Source of the DNA: Zingiber officinale
Lineage: Eukaryota > Streptophyta > Magnoliopsida > Zingiberales > Zingiberaceae
Reading direction: 5' to 3'
DNA: 64,000 nucleotides
NCBI RefSeq assembly: GCF_018446385.1
Contig: NC_055987.1
Location: forward strand, 5,046,705-5,110,704
Part shown: positions 58,441-64,000 of the stretch, one piece after another
Layout: each line of letters opens with the position of its first letter
How positions within the stretch are numbered: position 1 is the first letter of the stretch
The notes under the pieces: model-generated
What the model saw: the letters and a program-made list of their open reading frames with translations, nothing else
Database searches by the model: none
What the model was told of the DNA's origin: nothing
Position numbers and translations under genes: made by a program

Positions 58441-59040
58441 TCTAGAGCCCGTGGCTCTAATATAATATACACACCCGGCCGATCGGCTCGGGGGTCTTCG
58501 ACATCGAGCCCGTGACTCTAATATAATATACACACTCGGCTGATCGGCTCGGGGGTCTTCGACATCGAGCTCGTGGCTCTAATATAATATACACACCCGG
58601 CCGGTCAGCTCGAGGGTCTTCGTCATCGAGCCCGTGGCTCAGATATAATATACACACCCGACCGATCGGCTTGGGGGTCTTCGACATCGAGCCCGTGGCT
58701 CAGATAAATACACACCCGCCCGATCGGCTCGGGGGTCTTCGACATCGAGCTCGTGGCTCAGATATAATATACACACCTGGCCGATCGGCTCGGGGGTCTT
58801 CGACATCGAGCCCGTGGCTCAGATATAATATACACACCCGGCCGATCGCCTCGGGGGTCTTCGACATCGAGCCCGTGGCTCAAATAAATACACACTCGGC
58901 CGATCAGCTTGGGAGTCTTCGACATCGAGCCCGTGGCTTAGATAAATACACACCCGGCCGATCGGCTCGGGGGTCTTCGACATCGAGCCTATGGCTTAGA
59001 TAAACACACACCCGATCGATCGGCTCGGGGATCCTCGATC
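58441..59040 (-). repeat. Tandem array C, about 61 bp units, about 10 copies
   Basis: Unit: agcccgtggctcagatataa then tatacacacccggccgatcg then gctcgggggtcttcgacatc then g. Some copies have lost tatat (for example 58700 and 58880), giving 56-57 bp units. Confidence 0.93.
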
Positions 59041-59269
59041 GAGGAACTATGGCAGATCATATATCTGAAAGAGAGAATATAACGAAAAAACTAACCTGCC
59101 GACCAGCAAAGGATCTGATTCAATTCCTCGACTCCCGAATACCCGTGGACTGAGGCGAATACGATATGCTCGTCAAAACCCACCAAGGTCATGAATATAG
59201 CAAAATTTTCCGACGTCTTTCGTCTCTACGTTCCAGATCAAGCGAAGTTCCCACAGACGACGCCAAATA

Positions 59270-60505
59270 TGATCTTGTCAGGAAGCTGAGAAGACGAACC
59301 TGCCGGAATGACGTGTTTGGAATGTTGACCGCACCTTCATGACCCGAATGGTGAGCTATCTTCTGTGTTGACCAAGTCATCGGAAGACATCCGGTCAATG
59401 CTATCTGCAGCCAGCGATCGGGTCACCCTGGTCTCTGGTACCCCGATGCTCGAGGCAAGTCCTACGAATATATAAGCAGCCGAATAGTGATAGAATAACT
59501 AAATAAATACAAGACGAGTACGGTGATATACCCTGGCCCCGGGGGGCACCCTTGGATGGATCGGTGAGCTAGTTATGCAGCTGATCGAGTCATCGCGACC
59601 CTGAAGAATAGATAAATGTGTCAGCTAAGGAGCTGGATCTACCCGTTGGGAGCTGAGCATGACCTGGATCCGGTGAATAACAGGTCGACTGAGAGATAAT
59701 ATCGGCACGCCGGCGGAGAGATGACGTCGGTGCGAAGGCCGAGATATAATATCAGCACGCAGGCCGAACACACCACAACGACGCGTAAGCCGAAATACAA
59801 CGGTGGCTCGCAGGCCAGCAGAGCACCAAAAACGCTAGTCGGCGTGGATCGGAGGATGACCACAGCTGTGCAATCAGTGGTGGTCGTGGATCAGCCAATG
59901 GTTGCCACTGGATGCAATAGCGTTCGGCTCCGGATGAAGGCTGCAAGAGGGGCTCAGATCTGTCTGGCATGCGTGAGAAAGGGAAGAGGACTGCAGACCT
60001 CAGATTGAGCCGGTGTCGGAAGCGACAATAGGGCGTCGGTGTCAGAGACGGCGAAGAGGGGCGTCGGCCTCGGAGAAGAGGGGAGGTGGCAGCTGGAGGT
60101 TGCTAACGGAGCTCAGTCGGAATTTCTAAATGAAAGCAATAGCCAAAATGGGGCGTGGTCTACACAAGCAGCAGAGTCAAAGAATGAGAGGAGAGGGGTG
60201 GCCGGCGGCCGACGCTAGCGAATGAGGAGTCAAGGCCGGTCCAGTGGCGGCAGCGGCGATGAAGCCCAACCTCTCTTCCTGTTGGCGACGCTAGGGTGCA
60301 GGCCGGAGGAAAGGAGGGAGAGGAGAGGAGCGGTCGGCGGCCGACGTTGGCGCTGGCGAGGAGGGAGGAAGGAGCTCCTCTTGGCGGCGGGCCAAAAATG
60401 CGCGCCCCCCTCCCCTCCGCGTGAACAGTGCTACCCCTTAAAACCAAAACCTAATTGCTCTCAAATGTCCAAAATGCCCTCACCTCTTATCTCTTCACCG
60501 TATCA
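59270..60505 (-). repeat. 5' LTR of the array-filled element
   Basis: 1236 bp, matching the left LTR end to end with moderate divergence and small indels, for example an absent 27 bp-scale segment near 60215 relative to 55855-55905. Confidence 0.85.
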
Positions 60506-60510
60506 TTCTG

Positions 60511-61560
60511 CTTTTTGAACGCCGCATGATTTTGACTCTTAGGAGACTCAGAACCTGAACACTACTAATTACTAGCTCAATTTGAGGTGTGTTGACTTAG
60601 CATTTTTGTTTATCACTTATAAAAAAATGTAAAATGATTTTGTTATTTTTGATACTATATGTATCTATAATTGTATTTCATCTTTTCAGGAATAATGTAG
60701 ATAAATGTTTATTCTATCACCATCATTTCAAACTCTCATGAAGGTATATATTTGTTTTCACATTTTTCTTCAAACTCTCATTTATCACTTATAATCAGTT
60801 TTTACATTTTTTTTTGATAAATAATTTTGAGTTCTTGTATATCTAGTTTAACTTTAAATTCATATATGGGTAAGATTATTTCAAAATAGAAAATATAGTA
60901 AAGTTTTAACCATATGCTTGTATTTTATAATAATCTATCATATTGTACTTATTGCAGGATCGAATGATAAGATGTGATAATGATGAATAGTGTACTGGTT
61001 TTTTTACCATGATCATGTAGATTTGAACACTATATGTTTGGTTTTATGATGGAAGTATTTGGAATGTTTTTGAACCATATATAGGATGATTTATTGATAT
61101 AATGAATATTGAATGTATCATTATTTTGTAACTATGTTGGTTTGTTGATCTATATTTATTTTGTTGGTACATTGAATGTTGATGCAACTATTGATATTGT
61201 TGTCATGTTGATATCGTTGTTGATATCGTTGTTTATGTGATACATGATTGATGTTGATATCGTTGTTTATATTGATATCATTTTTATGTGATATCGTTGT
61301 TGATATCGTTGATATGTGTAAACACGATTGAAAACTTAATTAAAGGAGGTTATGTCAAAATTTTACTGAAGATTAGTAGAAATACACTTTCCGCCGCTAA
61401 TTTTATCAACAGAACATTTTTTCCTTTGCTAATTAGTGTTGACAACGAAACTTTTAGCGACTGAATTATTTGATTGCTAATCTTGATTATTCATGTAGTT
61501 TTTGAGCAACCTGTGAGCATCTAGTGTTAATTTAAAAAAAAAAAAAATACTTCCTTTAGC
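60511..61560. other. AT-rich DNA, probably the rest of the CACTA remnant
   Basis: The first about 60 bp continue the interrupted transposase remnant. The rest is AT-rich. 61190-61310 has a gttgatatcgttg-type simple repeat. 61380-61480 has paired phrases (tccgccgctaattttatc, cctttgctaattagtg) that might be subterminal repeats. No CACTA terminus was found. Confidence 0.4.
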
Positions 61561-62287
61561 CTAAACCGTAAAAAAGAATTTAATACACAAAGTTGATATG
61601 CTACACGATTCTATATTTATGCCTGTGCGCGATTTTCACTGTAGCAGTGCCCCCATCACATTTTTTTTTACTATAGCACCATCCCATCAAAAATTAAAAA
61701 CCTTAAACCCTTCGTCTCCCCTTTCCGTCTCAAAAACTCAAACGTTTTGAACCCTCAGTCTCCCCTTTCCCTCTCAAAAGTCAAACATTTCGAACCCTCC
61801 TCCTTCGAGCTCCCTTGCGCTAGCCTTCAGTATCGCCTCGCCTTGCCTTGCTTGTCTGTGCCTATTTATCTACATGTACGTGTTCATATTCTACTATCTA
61901 TCTATTGGCGCAGTTTGCACCAATGATCAATCTAAGTCTTGATGAAAGACAAGTTGATTAAAGTTAGATGTATTATTGGTCTAACCTTGTTACTGAGTGT
62001 GTAGGGTTGATTAAACTTGATGGGTCAAGAGGACCAGACACGAGACAGGAAGTCCAATCGAGATGTGTGATTCCTTATTGGTAAAGTCTAGATGTGAAAT
62101 TCTGGCAGGAGGTCAGGATGTTCAATTTCCAATGGGTTAAAATCAGATGTGTGATTCCGGCAGGAGGTCAGGATATACAATTCCTGATTGGCAAAGTCCG
62201 GATGTGTGATTCTGACAGGAAGACCTAGTGGGTCAGATTGGAAGTTAAGGAGGTAACTTGACATTTGGTAAGTGGATGTAAGTCGGT
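61561..62287. repeat. Short tandem duplications and LTR-like phrases
   Basis: An imperfect duplication of about 46 bp lies at about 61700-61800 (cgtctcccctttccgtctca / agtctcccctttccctctca). At 62050-62230 three units of about 65-70 bp repeat agatgtgtgattccggcagg. The style resembles copia LTR interiors, but no LTR boundary is identified. Confidence 0.5.
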
Positions 62288-62592
62288 GTTGTAGAAGCTA
62301 TGGGCCTGTAGTTGCTACAATGTGGTTATGATTTTTTAAATTATATTTTAGCATCTACGAGCCCTTAGCTGCTGTAATGTGAAGTCTATGTTATAGTAGC
62401 TACGAACTTGTAGCTATTACAATGTGATCATGATAAGATAAATCACATTGTATTGGCTATGGACCCATAGCTACTAAAATATAAAGTCTGTGTTATAGCA
62501 ACTACAGACCTATAGGTGCTACAACATGGTCATGATTTGATAAATCACATTGTAGCAGCTACATGCCCATATGTGCCCATAGCTGCTATACC
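62288..62592. repeat. Hairpin array, left block (about six hairpins)
   Basis: Consecutive 33-45 bp inverted repeats of the form tgtagcagctatgg...ccatagctgctaca, spaced by about 15-20 bp, often tgtggtcatgat-type. Starts are near 62288, 62345, 62390, 62449, 62493 and 62549. Each could fold as a stem of about 12-15 bp. Confidence 0.8.
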
Positions 62593-63269
62593 ATTATCTT
62601 GATTAAGTAAATTTCACCAACTACTCCCATTGCATTTAATGGATTATAACTCTGGAAATGATTTTTCAACTCCCTGAATTAAATTCACCTTCTCCCTTAC
62701 ATTTAATAGGCTATACCTCTGGAATTGATAAACTCACACTATTATAAAGATGACATTCTAAACCCTTTGCCCATCATTATCCTAAACCCTAACCCTTCAA
62801 TTACAAATAATGACTTCTCCTTCCCAAATCATGGCACGTTTGGGAGCTAAGAAAACAACACCTTCTCCTAGTCCCATGATACTAGTTTGACAGCTTCCTC
62901 TTCTTTGGGGGTCTTGGGAAAACTCTATGCCATCTCTGACATTTAAACTAGCGAAAACCTTATAGCAAAAGTGGATCAAGCAGTGTGCCAGTTAAAGGGA
63001 GCCCTTCAAACACTGGTGGTGACTCAGGCATCTCTAAAAGAAGCCATCAATCTTCTGGAAAGCAATGGTTACTAGGGTCTCGATTTATAAGTCCGTAGGC
63101 CAGGATGATCATTTTATTGATCTTCCTTTTGTTTTGTTGATCTTCATTTTATTTTGTTGGTGTCCTATAATGACTATTATCCTTATTTTGTTCATCTTTT
63201 AGAATTTGTAACTCTTACCTTTAATGTTGAATAGTGGGTTGATGATATATCTCAACCTTGTATAAACAT
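62593..63269. other. Segment between two hairpin blocks
   Basis: About 680 bp. A short plus-strand frame (MTSPSQIMARLGAKKTTPSP, from 62811) ends after 26 codons; a later stretch (about 62960-63075) could encode KGALQTLVVTQASLKEAINL. I do not recognise either. Repeated ttttgttgatcttc phrases occur at 63115-63200. Confidence 0.4.
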
Positions 63270-63460
63270 GTTATAGCAGCTATAGTTTCGTAGCCGCTAC
63301 AAAGCAAGTTTGACATTGTAACAACTATGAAACCGTAGCTACTATAACGTAATTTACAACTTGTTCCAGTATGTTGTAGCAGCTATGGTTTCAAAGCTGC
63401 TACAACACAAATTTGATGTTGTAGCAGCTATAAAATCGTACGTATGCTGCTACAACATGG
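63270..63460. repeat. Hairpin array, right block (about four hairpins)
   Basis: Same motif as 62288-62592: ttatagcagctatagtttcg/tagccgctacaa, attgtaacaactatgaaacc/gtagctactataac, gttgtagcagctatggtttc/aaagctgctacaac, and gttgtagcagctataaaatc/...tgctgctacaac. Confidence 0.8.
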
Positions 63461-63483
63461 TTCACAGCTTATATAAATGTTGT

Positions 63484-64000
63484 AGCTATTGGATTAAGTC
63501 ACACGTGAGAGGGGGTGAATCATGTGGTTTTGAAAACTTGTTTCTTTTTGAAATTGAAAAGATAAGTACACAGCGAAAAATAAAGAAGAAAAAGAACACA
63601 AGAAAACACGGTCAGTTTTACTTGGTTCGGAGTCTTCGGCGACTCCTACTCCAAGACTCAGGTCCCGCGGACCTATCGATGAGTAATTCACTAAAATACC
63701 TCTTTTGGTACCTCTGAAAGAAGGAATCGAGTATAAAGAATGTAGTACAAGTGTAACAGACTATACTTCCCTTTTTTAGTAATTAAATAAAAAATTTTAA
63801 CTTCGTTACTGACACCTAGGGATCGAAGTGAAAGGGCTCGTGTGTCGGTGTCAGTCTGTCGACCGCAATTGGAAGTCATCGGAGTAGTCATCGGGTGCAA
63901 CAGCTTCACAGTAAAGTCTTAGTAGGAAGTCAGCGCAGTCAGAACCTCGAATTGATGCGTAATAGCTCGTATATAAGTTATTGTGTGAAGCTTAACCGAG
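63484..64000 (-). other. Probable copia LTR, minus orientation, running off the window
   Basis: The phrase cacacgtgagagggggtgaat and the stretch acttggttcggagtcttcgg...tactccaagactcaggtccc resemble 3' parts of plant copia LTRs read on the minus strand. The other boundary lies beyond 64000. No gene. Confidence 0.4.

Larger units (their letters stand above)
54916..60505 (-). mobile_element. Non-autonomous array-filled LTR retrotransposon related to the Tat lineage
   Basis: 5590 bp, flanked by TTCTG (54911-54915 and 60506-60510). LTRs are 54916-56179 and 59270-60505. On the minus strand they start tgatacggtgaag and end gacaggatca. The primer-binding site (minus, tttggcgtcgtctgtggg, about 59267-59250) abuts the right LTR. 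The purine-rich end (minus, gacttgagatggaggcttg) abuts the left LTR, so the element runs on the minus strand. Both ends resemble those of the Tat element at 11076-22498. The 3.1 kb interior has no gag or pol and consists mostly of tandem arrays. Confidence 0.88.

Noticed and set aside
60511-61560. 3' terminus of a CACTA transposon
   Set aside because: No CACTA-type terminal sequence or 3 bp duplication could be identified, so only the transposase remnant is annotated.
62797-62979. 60-codon minus-strand frame between the hairpin blocks
   Set aside because: No motif, no family resemblance, and no supporting promoter or repeat conservation.

Overview
This 64 kb window is gene-poor, repeat-rich plant nuclear DNA. 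The host proteins, the Ty3/gypsy Tat-lineage and Sirevirus-like Ty1/copia retrotransposons, and the tRNA-derived SINEs and Tourist-type MITEs all point to an angiosperm. A monocot is likely; Zingiberales is only my guess. I can support three host genes, all on the minus strand: an intronless EIN3/EIL ethylene-signalling transcription factor (2274-4070) and two tandem copies of a small plastid-type J-domain protein (34576-35103 and 46070-46597). Almost everything else is transposable elements in various states of decay, nested in one another.

Layout. 1-1100: two MITEs. 2274-4960: the EIL gene with a probable 5'UTR intron. 4961-9390: AT-rich intergenic DNA with a SINE (9032-9225). 9390-10870: a solo copia LTR with perfect target duplication. 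11076-22498: a full-length Tat-lineage gypsy element. It has two 861/860 bp LTRs, a broken gag-pro-pol, a 65 bp tandem array behind pol, and a separate antisense gene with its own TATA box and introns. 22499-25582: a minus-strand copia gag and LTR. 26600-29060: the 3' end of a plus-strand copia, with a 594 bp TRIM inside its LTR. 29150-33020: local duplications, one arm carrying a SINE and the other showing the empty site. 33950-47400: the duplicated J-protein block, its first copy split by a GC-rich array and a gag-only copia that itself holds a nested solo LTR. 47176-54331: a tandem duplication of retroelement junctions, a copia integrase fragment with a SINE, and a second gag-only copia with a Tourist MITE. 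54916-60505: a 5.6 kb non-autonomous LTR element on the minus strand whose interior is almost entirely tandem arrays, inserted in a CACTA/Ptta-type transposase remnant. 62288-63460: an array of about ten short hairpins. 63484-64000: probable copia LTR sequence running off the window.

How the parts fit. The Tat element (11076-22498) and the array-filled element (54916-60505) share primer-binding-site and polypurine-tract neighbourhoods, so the second looks like a non-autonomous partner of the first's lineage. The Tat copy here cannot serve as the driver: I see four CGA-to-TGA stops, two -1 frameshifts, loss of the protease active-site segment and a first-Asp-to-Asn change in integrase. The two gag-only copia elements (plus at 36442, minus at 49882) belong to one family that lacks pol and would also depend on a helper. 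Insertion order can be read from target duplications and nesting. I did not find a clearly unprecedented biological system. The most unusual objects are the antisense gene plus tandem array in the Tat element, the array-only element, the hairpin array, and the copy-specific promoter minisatellite of the first J-protein gene.
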